DNA of 64,000 nucleotides from JAJPHI01 sp035541875 (GCA_035541875.1 DATKML010000029.1:62001-126000); one strand, 5' to 3'. Shown: positions 25,020 through 34,342, counted from the first letter of the stretch. Notes: generated by a model not told the origin, from the letters alone. Program-made: numbers and translations.

Positions 25020-26108
25020 ATGGCCAAGCGCAAAATCCTCGTAGCTGGAGCTTCCGGTCTGGTCGGCAAGGCCGCGGTGCGCCACTTTTCGAAGTTGCCG
25101 GATTGCGAAGTGGTCGCGGTCTCGCGTCGCACACCTCCGGCGATTCCCAACGCCAAGTTCATCTCGGTCGATCTGCTGGATCAGCGTCAGTGTGCCGAAG
25201 TCTTCGGTTCGATGGCAGACGTGACGGAGGTCGCCTACGCCGCAGTCAACGAGCAGCCCGGGCTGATGGATGGTTGGCTCGATCGCGAGCAGATGCAGAC
25301 GAATCTCACGATGCTGCAAAATCTGTTCGAGCCCCTGAGCAGCGTCGCCAAGAATCTCAATCACGTTTCGCTGTTGCAGGGCACGAAGGCTTACGGCGCA
25401 CATCTCGGGCCGATCGCGATTCCGGCTCGTGAGCGCTCGCCCCGCCACAACCATCAGAATTTCTACTGGCTGCAGGAAGATTATCTGCGGGCAAAGCAGC
25501 CCGGCAGCAAATGGAGCTGGACGATTCTCCGTCCCCAGCTCGTTATCGGTGAGGCGGTCGGCAGCAATCTCAACGTGATTCCAGCGATCGGCGTTTATGC
25601 TGCGCTCCAGCGCGAGGCGGGGTTACCGCTGAGCTACACTGGTGGACCCAGGCTGGTTTTCGAGATGGTCGATGTGGACCTGCTCGCGCGATCGATGGAA
25701 TGGGCGGCCAATACTTCAGCCTGTCGCAACGAGATCTTCAATATCGCCAACGGCGATGTGTTCGTATGGGACGAAGTCTGGCCGACGATCGCGGATGCGC
25801 TCGGGATGAAAGTTGGACCACCCAAGCCGATGGCGTTGGCCGTCGAGATGCCGAAGCGCGCCGCCGAATGGGCTGCGATCGTCCGCAAGCACAAGCTCGC
25901 CGCGCCAGAAGATATGCACGCGTTTGTAGGCGAATCCTTCAGTCTGGCGGATTTCGTCTTCAACTACGGCGGCAAGCACGAAGGCGTTACGCTGGTGAGT
26001 ACCATCAAGGCGCGCCAGGCGGGCTTCCATGACTGTATCGATACCGAGGATATGCTGCGGAAATGGTTCCGCCGCTTTCAGGAACTCAACCTGCTACCCC
26101 CGGTCTAG
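25020..26108 (+). CDS. PRISE-like NAD(P)H-dependent reductase (progesterone 5-beta-reductase / iridoid synthase type SDR)
   Basis: The 362-residue extended SDR has the nucleotide motif VAGASGLVGKAAV. Instead of YxxxK it carries LLQGTKAYGAHLGP (K123) and NFYWLQEDYL (Y149). That is the PRISE pattern, in which lysine and tyrosine act in 1,4-reduction of enones. The C-terminal half (FEMVDVDLLARSMEWAA, EIFNIANGDVFVWDEVWPTIA) also fits. The likely substrates are alpha,beta-unsaturated carbonyls; the real one is unknown. It follows the VOC gene by five bases. Confidence 0.85.
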   Translation: MAKRKILVAGASGLVGKAAVRHFSKLPDCEVVAVSRRTPPAIPNAKFISVDLLDQRQCAEVFGSMADVTEVAYAAVNEQPGLMDGWLDREQMQTNLTMLQNLFEPLSSVAKNLNHVSLLQGTKAYGAHLGPIAIPARERSPRHNHQNFYWLQEDYLRAKQPGSKWSWTILRPQLVIGEAVGSNLNVIPAIGVYAALQREAGLPLSYTGGPRLVFEMVDVDLLARSMEWAANTSACRNEIFNIANGDVFVWDEVWPTIADALGMKVGPPKPMALAVEMPKRAAEWAAIVRKHKLAAPEDMHAFVGESFSLADFVFNYGGKHEGVTLVSTIKARQAGFHDCIDTEDMLRKWFRRFQELNLLPPV

Positions 26109-26166
26109 GATTCTTCGCCGGAAATCGCTGAAGTATCTCCAAAATTGGAATAGGAGCAAAAGATAT

Positions 26167-27330
26167 ATGGGAAACGTGAAAATTCACGGTGAATGCGATC
26201 CCAAGTTTTCGCGTGTGCGCGACGCCTTCGCCCAGAATTTCGAAAAATTCAGCGAAGTTGGCGCGGCCGCATCGATCGTGATCGATGGGCGCTGCGTAGT
26301 TGATCTCTGGGCCGGCCATGCCGATCAGGCGAAGACTCGCCCCTGGGAGCGCGACACGATCGTTAATGTATGGTCCACGACCAAGGGACTATGTGCGATG
26401 TGTGCGCATCGGCTCGCCGATCAAGGCAAGCTCGATTTCGACGCGCCGGTGGCCAAGTATTGGCCCGAGTTCGCGGCGAGCGGCAAAGGCTCGATGCCGG
26501 TTAGCTACCTGCTCAATCATAAGGCCGGTATGGCCGCAGTGCGCACTCCCCTCAAGCACGAAGAGCTTTTCAGCTGGGAGAAAACCACTTCCGAACTGGC
26601 GCGACAGGAGCCGTGGTGGACGCCGGGCACGAAGCACGGCTATCACGCGATCACCTTCGGATGGTTGGTGGGCGAAGTCGTTCGTCGTATCAGCGGTAAG
26701 AGCCTCGGTGCCTATTTCCGCGACGAGATCGCGAAGCCGCTCGGTGCTGATGCGCAGATTGGCACGGGTCCCGAGCATGATGCGCGTATCGCGGAGATGA
26801 TCTTCGCGCCGCCTCCGGGGCCTGGTGAGCGGAATATCTTCGCCGAGATGCTTAAGGATCCAACTTCGGTCGGCGCGATGTCGATCATGAATCCGCCCAC
26901 GATGTTCACGCCCGAGACGATCAACTCGCGTGCGTGGCGTGGAGCCGAGATTCCGGGTGCGAATGGCCACGCTAATGCTCGCGCCCTTGCTCGCATCTAC
27001 GGAGCTTTGGGTCGCGGCGGCGAGGTCGATGGAGTGAAGATCTTCGGGCCGAAAGAGATCGAGCGTTGCTACACTGAACAGTCTTACGGGCAGGATGCTT
27101 GTCTCCCGTTAAAGACCCGTTTCAGCTTGGGCTTCATGCTTTCGCAGCCGGGCGTGATGATCGGACCTAATCCGCGCAGCTTCGGCCATCCGGGTGCCGG
27201 TGGCTCCTGGGGCTTTGCCGATCCCGATGCGAAGGTCGGCTTCGGTTACGTGATGAACCAGATGAGCAATGAGCCGCTGATGGATCCGCGCCCCGGCGCA
27301 CTGATCGAAGCGCTCTACGCCTCACTCTAA
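26167..27330 (+). CDS. Beta-lactamase family serine hydrolase (EstB-type esterase)
   Basis: From the ATG at 26167 (AGGAG upstream) the product has 387 residues. The class C-like catalytic motif S-T-T-K is at residues 70-73, a tyrosine motif YHAITFGW at about 159, and HPGAGGSWGFADP near the C-terminus takes the third-motif position. Such proteins are usually esterases or peptidases rather than antibiotic-hydrolysing enzymes. No signal peptide is present. It follows the PRISE-like gene by 58 bases on the same strand. Confidence 0.9.
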   Translation: MGNVKIHGECDPKFSRVRDAFAQNFEKFSEVGAAASIVIDGRCVVDLWAGHADQAKTRPWERDTIVNVWSTTKGLCAMCAHRLADQGKLDFDAPVAKYWPEFAASGKGSMPVSYLLNHKAGMAAVRTPLKHEELFSWEKTTSELARQEPWWTPGTKHGYHAITFGWLVGEVVRRISGKSLGAYFRDEIAKPLGADAQIGTGPEHDARIAEMIFAPPPGPGERNIFAEMLKDPTSVGAMSIMNPPTMFTPETINSRAWRGAEIPGANGHANARALARIYGALGRGGEVDGVKIFGPKEIERCYTEQSYGQDACLPLKTRFSLGFMLSQPGVMIGPNPRSFGHPGAGGSWGFADPDAKVGFGYVMNQMSNEPLMDPRPGALIEALYASL

Positions 27331-27341
27331 TGCTTCGAGGG

Positions 27342-28490
27342 TCAGCCCGTTGGGGTTGGCCCTCCAATCGTCGCACCTTCCATCTTCAGTTCGTCGTACT
27401 CCGCATAGTCAGCATCGAGTTCACCGGCAATTTTGGCGCGATCCAGCACAATCGATCCTTCGGCACAAAAGCCACTGCCGAGCGATACGTCGCGCGCGAA
27501 CGATGCCTCAATTGCTGAGAGTGCTACGCGGCCGCGATTCTCGAGTCGCGCGTTGCCGCAATAAAGCGTCCCGTCGATCTTAGCGCGGTCGAGACGCACT
27601 GTGCCTTGCGCGAAAAACTTCTTATGCATCCGCACGTGGCGACCAACGTGAAGCTGTTCGCCATCGAAAGCGATACCGCCGGGATTCATGAAGAGCCCCC
27701 CGACGCATACAAGGTCCTCGCCTAGCCGAGCATTACGCATCGTCACGGCACCCTTCGCACAGAACCATTCGCTTAGTGATACGCGACCTTTAACGATGAG
27801 GCCGTCCGCATCGAGCGCGACCCCGCCAGGATTCTCGAACGTGCCGTGCTCGCAGTAGAGCAGCTTGCCAATGGTCGTATTCTTTAAACTCACCAGGCCG
27901 CGCGCTCTGAAGCCATGATTCAGCGATACCAGCCCGGCGATGTCCGTGTCTTCGACGGCCAACGCGACACCGCCCGGATGCTCGAAGAGTCCGTGCGCGC
28001 AATAAAGCATCCCGCCGATTTGTGACCGACAGAGACTCACCCGGGCCGACGAAGCGAAGCCGTTGCACATCAGGACATGGCCTTCGATTCGCGCGTGATC
28101 AGCTATTAGCGCGTCGCCGTCCACCCCGCGGATAAGTGCGTTGGTGCAGGAGAGATTGCCTTCGATTTCGGTGTTATCGAGTCGAACCGCACCGTTTACT
28201 TCGCTCACACCGCAGATTTGGAAATCGGCTTTAACGCGTAATCCGCGCCCGTCGATTCCCTTCAGCTGACACGCACTGAAAAGAATCGATGACAGCGATG
28301 CGCCGCGCAGAACTATCGCATCCGAGAAGGAGCAATCGACGAACGTGATCGGCGCAACGATCGTCAGGTCCGATAGATCAAGCGCGCCACTGATCTCCCG
28401 ATCGACAAAAGCGAGGACCGACGATGGATCGGCCGCCGCGATGATCGCGCGGCGAATTTCGTCGGCAGTTATTTTGGTGCGAGTCCCCAT
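27342..28490 (-). CDS. Tandem-repeat (about 49 residues) beta-helix-like protein
   Basis: The function is unknown. From residue 123 the 382-residue protein is built of near-exact repeats starting at residues 123 (48 residues), 171, 220, 269 and 318 (49 residues each); a shorter one begins near 79. The unit runs NPGGVALDA - G.V.L...F.A.G.V.L - A.IGG.LYC..G.F. Short alternating hydrophobic strands suggest a right-handed beta-helix or pentapeptide-like solenoid. There is no signal peptide and no catalytic motif. The gene ends 11 bases from the convergent serine hydrolase gene. Similar solenoid proteins may act as scaffolds or DNA mimics, which is inference only. Confidence 0.85.
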   Translation of the reverse strand: MGTRTKITADEIRRAIIAAADPSSVLAFVDREISGALDLSDLTIVAPITFVDCSFSDAIVLRGASLSSILFSACQLKGIDGRGLRVKADFQICGVSEVNGAVRLDNTEIEGNLSCTNALIRGVDGDALIADHARIEGHVLMCNGFASSARVSLCRSQIGGMLYCAHGLFEHPGGVALAVEDTDIAGLVSLNHGFRARGLVSLKNTTIGKLLYCEHGTFENPGGVALDADGLIVKGRVSLSEWFCAKGAVTMRNARLGEDLVCVGGLFMNPGGIAFDGEQLHVGRHVRMHKKFFAQGTVRLDRAKIDGTLYCGNARLENRGRVALSAIEASFARDVSLGSGFCAEGSIVLDRAKIAGELDADYAEYDELKMEGATIGGPTPTG

Positions 28491-28621
28491 CGCGCCTTAC
28501 CTGACTTCGAGCATCTCGTGGTATGGTGCGCCGAGTTGAACGATAGGGTAGCGGCGGCGATAGATCATCGTCGCAGCATAGAAAACTTCAGCATCATCGC
28601 ATACTTGGGGAGGACTGCATC

Positions 28622-29548
28622 ATGCCAACATTTCCGGTGAGTGCCGTAGAGCCATTTGGCCACGGCGTTCTCAAAGCAGAAGGGGTAGTCGTCGACAAAG
28701 ACAATTGCGTCTATGGCGGCGGCCGCAACGGGATCATGTACAAGGTTACGCCGGACGGGAAGGTGAGCGAACTCGCGAAGCTCCCTGAAGGTTCGATTCC
28801 AAACGGCGTCGCGATGGATCGCAATGACGATCTCGTTTACTGCGACCTCGGTAAAGAGGCTGTTGTACGCGTGACGCAGAGCGGCAAGGTCTCGATGATC
28901 GCTGACCGCGTTGGCGACCTGCATCTTAGCCTGCCGAATTTCGCGACCTACGACGCGGAAGGCAATCTGTTCGTCTCGAACTCGAGCACCAACAACATCA
29001 GCAAGGTTCTCGGTGATTTGATCATGCCGACACCGAACGGCGCGCTCTGCGTGATTCGCAAGAACGGCAAGAGCGAAATCGTCGCAACGGGAATCTTCCT
29101 TGCCAACGGCACTGCGATCGATCCGAAGGAAGAGGCCGTTTATGTACTCGAATCGACGAGCTTCGATTGCCTTCGTATCGCGATGAAGAAAGACGGCACC
29201 TTCGGCAAGCCCGAGGTCTATTCGCGCGGCTTCCCGGCGATTCCAGACGGGATGGCTTTCGACGCGGACGGTGACCTCTACATCACGCTCCCCGGCAAAG
29301 CGAAGCGGCCCGAGGATCCGCCAAAGGACAAGATTCTGCTTCCGACCAACCAGATTCTGAAGGTCGACAAGAACGGCAACTGGACGATGCTAATCGACGA
29401 TCCGAACAGTGAGCGCCTCGACCATCCGACGAACTGCGCGTTTGGCGGACCCGGCCTGCGGGACCTCTACTTCGCGAACCTGGAGGGCGATAATTTCAGC
29501 CGCGTCCACACGAACTTCCGCGGCCATCCCCTGTACCATCAGCGATAA
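28622..29548 (+). CDS. SMP-30/gluconolactonase family beta-propeller protein
   Basis: The 308-residue protein has repeated propeller strands of the type EGVVVDKDNCVYGGGRNG, IPNGVAMDRNDDLVYCDL, LANGTAIDPKEEAVYVLES and IPDGMAFDADGDLYIT, which match SMP-30/lactonase proteins. Calcium-binding acidic residues are in the expected places. It probably hydrolyses a sugar lactone or related ester. No signal peptide is seen. The ATG has a GGGGAGGA site. The gene ends before a strong bidirectional terminator. Confidence 0.88.
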   Translation: MPTFPVSAVEPFGHGVLKAEGVVVDKDNCVYGGGRNGIMYKVTPDGKVSELAKLPEGSIPNGVAMDRNDDLVYCDLGKEAVVRVTQSGKVSMIADRVGDLHLSLPNFATYDAEGNLFVSNSSTNNISKVLGDLIMPTPNGALCVIRKNGKSEIVATGIFLANGTAIDPKEEAVYVLESTSFDCLRIAMKKDGTFGKPEVYSRGFPAIPDGMAFDADGDLYITLPGKAKRPEDPPKDKILLPTNQILKVDKNGNWTMLIDDPNSERLDHPTNCAFGGPGLRDLYFANLEGDNFSRVHTNFRGHPLYHQR

Positions 29549-29624
29549 GAGATCGCTTCGCGTAGATCCTGCGGCATGGCTCGCATTCAGTAGCCGTTTC
29601 AGGATTACAGAGTGGGTCAAATGA

Positions 29625-29660
29625 AAAGCGCCGGGTACTCGATTGAGTGCCCGGCGCTTT
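29625..29660. terminator. Strong bidirectional terminator
   Basis: A 16-bp stem with one G-T pair (29625-29640 with 29645-29660) and a GATT loop separates two convergent genes. An A-run before it and TTTG after it serve both directions. Confidence 0.8.
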
Positions 29661-29680
29661 GTTCTAGTGACCAGCGCTGG

Positions 29681-31012
29681 TTAGCGCAGACCTAACTCTG
29701 CCAGAGGTCCGCGATCGGCTACGGGAGCGCGCTTGGCGCCACTGGGCAGTGCGACCGAACCCGGCGTCCGTTCGAACGGATCGGGCAGATCGATCTCCTT
29801 GGCATAATCGCGCAACGAGGGCATCACCTCCTGCGCGAAGAGCCGCATGCTGGTCTGCCGCTCCTCATTACTCACCGGCCCCTGCACGCTGAACATGATG
29901 AACACGCCGGGACGCAGGATACGCAGAATCGCCTTGATCTTCGGAATCACCGTCGTTGGCGTGCCTGCGATCACCTGGTAGTTGCGCATGACCTTATCGA
30001 GACCGCCGCGCAGCTTGCGCCGGACCTCGTCGAAGTCGGTCGTTTCGGCCTGTCCGCCCTTCATATGCTCAGCCATCTTCTCGCCGCTGACGCCGAGCCA
30101 GCTACCCGTTGGTTGCTTAGCGAGTGCACGAATCGCCGATTTAGAGTTGTAGCCCGGCGGCATCGTGAACTCGGGCGCGGAGAAGGCATTCTGGCCGCCA
30201 CCGAAAACAAAGTTCTCGGCAATCTTGTGCGCCTTCTCATCAGTCTCGGCGACGACGGTCGGGATCAGGTAACCGAAATTCTCCGGTCCCGCCTGATAGC
30301 TATGCTTTGCCGCTTCGTCCGCGTAGTAATCCCACAGGTCGCACGTCGGCCCGAGCATCGTGCCAAGTCCGATATACGGATAACGATGCTCCGCGCACCA
30401 CTTCACCGTCTCGGGGCTGATGACGCCCGGAATCCACATCGGCGGATGAGGTTTCTGATAGGGCAGGGCCCACGGATTCACGTGACGATAATGGAAGTGC
30501 TTGCCCTCGTAGCGCCACGGTCCGGGTTTGGTCCACGCCTGCACGATAAAATCGTGCGCCTCATTGAACATCTCGCGGTTGTAAGCCGGATTGGCGTTGT
30601 TGAAGAACTGCTCGCTGCCGGCGCCGCGAACCCATCCGGTGACGAGACGGCCGCGCGAAATCAGATCGATCTCGGCTAGCTCCTCGGCCATCCGCAGCGG
30701 GTGCTTGATGACCGGCAGCGGATTACCGATCAGAACGATCTTGGCGCGCTTGGTGCGATAGGCGAGCACTGCCGCCTCGACGTTCATCACCGAACCCATG
30801 CAGAAGGGGTTCCCGTGATGCTCGTTCAGTGCGATAACGTCGAAGCCCAGATCCTCGGCGTAACAATACTCATCCAGATAGTAGTGATAGTCTTCAGCGC
30901 CTTTTTCCCGGTCGAAGTAAGAATTCGGAACGGCGAAAAACGCGCGATTCTTAAGAACCACATCCTCCGACAGATGCCGGTAGGGTCGCTCGGTAAAATA
31001 TCCGATCTTCAT
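29681..31012 (-). CDS. LLM class flavin-dependent oxidoreductase
   Basis: The 443-residue luciferase-like monooxygenase has the family start MKIGYFTERPYRHL. It also has VIALNEHHGNPFCMGSVMNVEAAVLAYRT, the FMN-binding region IVLIGNPLPVIKHPLRMAEELAEIDLISRGRLVTGWVRG, and PPMWIPGVISPETVKWCAEH. It likely uses reduced FMN and oxygen on an unknown substrate. The length is above the usual 330-400 because of a C-terminal Pro-rich tail. It ends 27 bases after the alpha/beta-hydrolase gene stop and shares its transcript. Confidence 0.92.
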   Translation of the reverse strand: MKIGYFTERPYRHLSEDVVLKNRAFFAVPNSYFDREKGAEDYHYYLDEYCYAEDLGFDVIALNEHHGNPFCMGSVMNVEAAVLAYRTKRAKIVLIGNPLPVIKHPLRMAEELAEIDLISRGRLVTGWVRGAGSEQFFNNANPAYNREMFNEAHDFIVQAWTKPGPWRYEGKHFHYRHVNPWALPYQKPHPPMWIPGVISPETVKWCAEHRYPYIGLGTMLGPTCDLWDYYADEAAKHSYQAGPENFGYLIPTVVAETDEKAHKIAENFVFGGGQNAFSAPEFTMPPGYNSKSAIRALAKQPTGSWLGVSGEKMAEHMKGGQAETTDFDEVRRKLRGGLDKVMRNYQVIAGTPTTVIPKIKAILRILRPGVFIMFSVQGPVSNEERQTSMRLFAQEVMPSLRDYAKEIDLPDPFERTPGSVALPSGAKRAPVADRGPLAELGLR

Positions 31013-31039
31013 CTGCTTTTTCCTCGATTGACTATCTAC

Positions 31040-31822
31040 TCAGTCCAGGAATTCTCTAACCGCACGCGAAAACTCAAACTCGCGCTCGATCTCCGGGCGA
31101 TGACCTGCGCCTGCGATCGTCGCGACCTTCGCATTGCTCAAAGCCTTTTGATAGCCGTCGATACATCCGCGTGGCACCACCTGGTCCTTGTCGCCCCAAA
31201 CCAGCAACGTCGGCGTTCCGACACCGTAGAGTCGTTGTGGGAGATTCGGCGAATGCATGTACGGCTCCCATCCGATTCGCGCTGTCTCCGCGCGCGCGTC
31301 TTCGAAGGCCTCGAACTGCTCGGGGGTCATTTCGCCGCCATAGATCTTCGCAAACTCGGGAGTGCCTTCAGGGTCGGCTACGGTCGATCGCAGATGACGC
31401 CGGATAGTCAGCTCGAACATATCCATGATCACGCCCTCGGCAGGCTTGATTCCCATCGGCGCGACCAGAACCATCTTCGAGAAGATTTTGGGATCGGCCG
31501 CCGCCATCTCAGCGGCGATAAAGCCGCCCGCCGAGAAGCCGATAACGTCGATGGGATCGGCTTTGAGTTCGCGCGTTACCTGCGCATAGAAAGCGCCGAG
31601 GTCGCGGAAATTCATGATCCAATCGAGGCGCGCCGATTTTCCGAATCCCGGTTGCAACGGGATTATTAGCTCGCGCTTTTCGGCGAGCCGCTCGTTCCAC
31701 ATCATCCATCCCGGATAGCCCAGCTCGTCGTGGAAGATCAGGAGCGGCTTGCCACTACCACCTCTGATTACCGCGAGTTCTGCGTTGGCCGCCTTGATGG
31801 AGGTCTGACTCCAGGTTGCCAC
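31040..31822 (-). CDS. Alpha/beta-hydrolase
   Basis: From a GTG at 31822, chosen for its GGGAGA site, the protein has 260 residues. It shows the early LLIFHDELGYPGWMMWNERL, the nucleophile elbow GFSAGG, the acid in VWGDKDQVVP, and the histidine in AGAGHRPEIEREFEF. The serine, aspartate and histidine triad is therefore present. It could work on the product of the adjacent LLM oxidoreductase as part of one oxidative degradation step (inference). It is the upstream gene of the pair. Confidence 0.88.
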   Translation of the reverse strand: MATWSQTSIKAANAELAVIRGGSGKPLLIFHDELGYPGWMMWNERLAEKRELIIPLQPGFGKSARLDWIMNFRDLGAFYAQVTRELKADPIDVIGFSAGGFIAAEMAAADPKIFSKMVLVAPMGIKPAEGVIMDMFELTIRRHLRSTVADPEGTPEFAKIYGGEMTPEQFEAFEDARAETARIGWEPYMHSPNLPQRLYGVGTPTLLVWGDKDQVVPRGCIDGYQKALSNAKVATIAGAGHRPEIEREFEFSRAVREFLD

Positions 31823-31858
31823 ATTTTTCTCCCTGAAAACCGTTGAGATTTGCGACGT

Positions 31859-31899
31859 CCGCGATAGTCGCGGCATCGAGTTCGTTCATAACAGAACGA
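31859..31899. promoter_or_regulatory. Two inverted repeats in a divergent promoter region
   Basis: Two short palindromes lie between divergent genes. One has 6-bp arms with a TAG spacer (31859-31864 with 31868-31873), the other 6-bp arms with a 6-base spacer (31882-31887 with 31894-31899). They may be operators for the hydrolase-LLM pair, the HAD operon, or both. Confidence 0.3.
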
Positions 31900-31964
31900 G
31901 CATTTCTTGCAAAACTCGGATTTCTGTTAGCCTCGTTACATCTGAAGACGGGATATGTGCGCCG

Positions 31965-32639
31965 TTGGGCCAGGAATTCAAAGCGATTTTTTTCGACCTC
32001 GACGGCACACTCGTCGATATCCACGGACCGCTCTACGTCGCGACTCGCCGGGCGCTCGAGGACTCGGGTGATCCGACTCCCTTCACGCGCGAGCATTACG
32101 ACGAGGCGCTGGCTACGCGCAATCTCTGGTTCCTTGCACCCGACAAAGCCAGCAAGGATTACCTCCGACTCGCCTTTGCCCATCTGGTGGCAGAGCTTGA
32201 TCGCGGTGAGCGACTCGAAGTGCTGCCCCACGTGCATGAGACGCTCGCTCTTTTGAAGCGGCGGGGCTACACGACTGCGGTTATCACGAGCCGGCCGGGT
32301 GATGCACAGCTATTGGTGGAGAAGCTCGCGATGGTCGGATTGGCGCCGCTGCTCGATAAAGTCGTTACTCAGGATATCGCATCGATGCGTGCGCTCGACA
32401 AAACCACAAGTCTCAAGGCAACCGCGCTCGAAATGGGCCTAATGCCGCAGGCCTGCATGTATGTCGGCGACGAGCCCCGTGACACAATGGCGGCCAATGG
32501 TGCCGGCTTTGGCGCCGCGGTCGCGGTTGCAACGGGACCCGCGAGCATGGATTTTCTGCGTGATCATCCGAAACATCGACCGGACCATGTTATGAGCTCG
32601 ATGGCGGAACTAATCGACCTGATTGATCGTCTACGATGA
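31965..32639 (+). CDS. HAD family hydrolase (phosphatase-like)
   Basis: The 224-residue protein has the HAD motif I FFDLDGTLVD with the nucleophile aspartate. Motif II VITSRP, motif III around KATALEMG, and motif IV YVGDEPRDTMAANGAG also match. It resembles phosphoglycolate phosphatases; the substrate is unknown. The start is a TTG at 31965, because no ATG lies in frame before motif I. The end overlaps the cupredoxin gene by four bases (ATGA), so the two are coupled. Confidence 0.88.
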   Translation: MGQEFKAIFFDLDGTLVDIHGPLYVATRRALEDSGDPTPFTREHYDEALATRNLWFLAPDKASKDYLRLAFAHLVAELDRGERLEVLPHVHETLALLKRRGYTTAVITSRPGDAQLLVEKLAMVGLAPLLDKVVTQDIASMRALDKTTSLKATALEMGLMPQACMYVGDEPRDTMAANGAGFGAAVAVATGPASMDFLRDHPKHRPDHVMSSMAELIDLIDRLR

Positions 32640-33151
32640 AATTATTTTGGTCAGTTCTCTTTGCGATATCGCTCGTTACTAGCGGATCAACGAGAGCCGC
32701 TTTCGCCGCCGATCATTCTGCGATGGGCAAAGCGGGTCCTTTTTTTCTGCCCTCGGGTGAGGCAACCAAGATTGTGACCGCTACGTCGGAGGGCGATGCG
32801 GAAACCGGCATCACGGTGGTAACCCAAGCCGTCGTGATTAAAGAGGCGGGCCCGAAGGCAACTATCGATAAATTTGGTGAAGTCTACGGATTTAACCCGA
32901 ATTTCATCGCGGTCCATCGCGATCAACCTACGCAAATCGAATTCTGGAATCTCCAGCCTGACGACGAACACGACTTCGCGATTGTCGGACCCGACCTGAA
33001 GATTCTGATGTACGTGAAGCTGCCGCCGCTGAAGAAAACTTCGTACGTCTTTACCTTTCATCGGGAGGGTGTGATCGGCTTCAAGTGCCTGCGCCATCAG
33101 CCTGCGATGAGTGGGCAGATTCTCGTGCTCCCGCCCGAACCAACCAAGTGA
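32636..33151 (+). CDS. Secreted cupredoxin-like protein
   Basis: The 171-residue protein has a signal peptide (about residues 1-24) and a C-terminal cupredoxin pattern: H112 in DDEHDFAIV, and C151, H154 and M158 in KCLRHQPAMSG. This spacing matches a type 1 copper site. It probably carries electrons or copper in the periplasm. An N-terminal GPFFLPSGEATKIVTATSE segment is not recognised. It lies between the HAD and ChrA genes, overlapping the first by four bases. Confidence 0.7.
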   Translation: MKLFWSVLFAISLVTSGSTRAAFAADHSAMGKAGPFFLPSGEATKIVTATSEGDAETGITVVTQAVVIKEAGPKATIDKFGEVYGFNPNFIAVHRDQPTQIEFWNLQPDDEHDFAIVGPDLKILMYVKLPPLKKTSYVFTFHREGVIGFKCLRHQPAMSGQILVLPPEPTK

Positions 33152-33155
33152 TCGT

Positions 33156-34322
33156 GTGAACGAATCCTTGTCCGCACCTGAAGCTTTACCGAGCCCCCGC
33201 GAGCATCTTCGCGAGCTCGCACAGCTTTTCGTGCGTCTGGGCACGATAGCGTTCGGCGGGCCGGCGGCGCATATCGCGATGATGGAAGATGAGGTCGTGA
33301 AGCGGCGCGGATGGCTATCAGGGGTCGAGTTTCTCGACATGATCAGTGCCTGCAATCTGATCCCGGGGCCGAACTCAACCGAGATGGCGCTGCATATCGG
33401 ACAGAGGCGCGCGGGATTAATCGGGTTAATCGTCGCTGGTGCGGCCTTCATCCTGCCCGCAGCGGCAATCACGATGGCGCTGGCGTGGGCGTACGTCGCC
33501 CTCGCCAAAATGCCGCAACTGGTGGGCATTCTTTACGGTATCAAGCCGGTAATTATCGCCGTCGTAGTCCAGGCGATATGGCGGCTCGCACGTTCGGCCT
33601 TGCATACGAACTTTCTGATCGCGCTGACCGTTATCGCCGTCGCCGCCGCCTTTGCTGGTGTCGATGAGATGGTAATTCTGCTGGCGGCGGGTGTTGTCGC
33701 GATCGCCGCGCAAGGCTTCCGCGGGAACCTCGCCGCGGGACCGGCGATCGCATCGACTGGCCTCGTGACGAAGGCGGCGATCAGCGCAGCACCCTTCAGT
33801 CTGGGCTCGCTCTTTCTGATTTTTCTTAAAATCGGTTCGATTCTGTTTGGCAGCGGTTACGTGCTACTCGCCTTTTTGCAATCCGATCTCGTTGATCGAA
33901 CGCATTGGCTCACGCAGTCGCAATTGCTCGATGCGGTAGCGGTCGGCCAGATCACGCCGGGGCCGGTTTTCACCACCGCGACTTTCGTTGGCTATATTCT
34001 CGGCGGCAATCGCGGCGCGATCGTCGCGACGGTCGCGATCTTTCTTCCGGCTTTTTTTTTCGTTGCGATCAGCGGCCCATTGCTCCCGCGCGTCCGCCGC
34101 TCACCGGTCGCAAGCGCCTTTCTTGATGGCGTCAATGCGGGGTCATTCGCCCTGATGGTCGAAGTCACGTGGCAACTCGGCCGCGCCGCTGTGGTGGATA
34201 TGACGACACTCGTTCTCGCGCTCGGCAGCGCGATCATGCTCCTGCGCTACCGCATCAACTCCGCGTGGCTGATTCTGTTCGGCGGCGCGATCGGCGGCAT
34301 CGCAACGACCCTCTTCCACTGA
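33156..34322 (+). CDS. chrA: Chromate transporter ChrA family
   Basis: From a GTG at 33156 the product has 388 residues and about ten membrane helices in two halves. Each half carries a family motif: FVRLGTIAFGGPAAHIAMMEDEVV and CNLIPGPNSTEMALHIG, then FLKIGSILFGSGYVLLAFLQSDLV and VAVGQITPGPVFTTATFVGYIL. This is the two-domain ChrA form, which exports chromate or related oxyanions. It follows the cupredoxin gene by four bases. Whether it confers chromate resistance here is inferred from family only. Confidence 0.92.
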   Translation: MNESLSAPEALPSPREHLRELAQLFVRLGTIAFGGPAAHIAMMEDEVVKRRGWLSGVEFLDMISACNLIPGPNSTEMALHIGQRRAGLIGLIVAGAAFILPAAAITMALAWAYVALAKMPQLVGILYGIKPVIIAVVVQAIWRLARSALHTNFLIALTVIAVAAAFAGVDEMVILLAAGVVAIAAQGFRGNLAAGPAIASTGLVTKAAISAAPFSLGSLFLIFLKIGSILFGSGYVLLAFLQSDLVDRTHWLTQSQLLDAVAVGQITPGPVFTTATFVGYILGGNRGAIVATVAIFLPAFFFVAISGPLLPRVRRSPVASAFLDGVNAGSFALMVEVTWQLGRAAVVDMTTLVLALGSAIMLLRYRINSAWLILFGGAIGGIATTLFH

Positions 34323-34342
34323 TAACCACGCGAATGCTGCCT

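Noticed and set aside
28497..28568. 23-residue minus-strand frame directly upstream of the 49-residue-repeat gene
   Set aside because: The frame is clean, but there is no ribosome site and no family match; it could be chance or a leader peptide.
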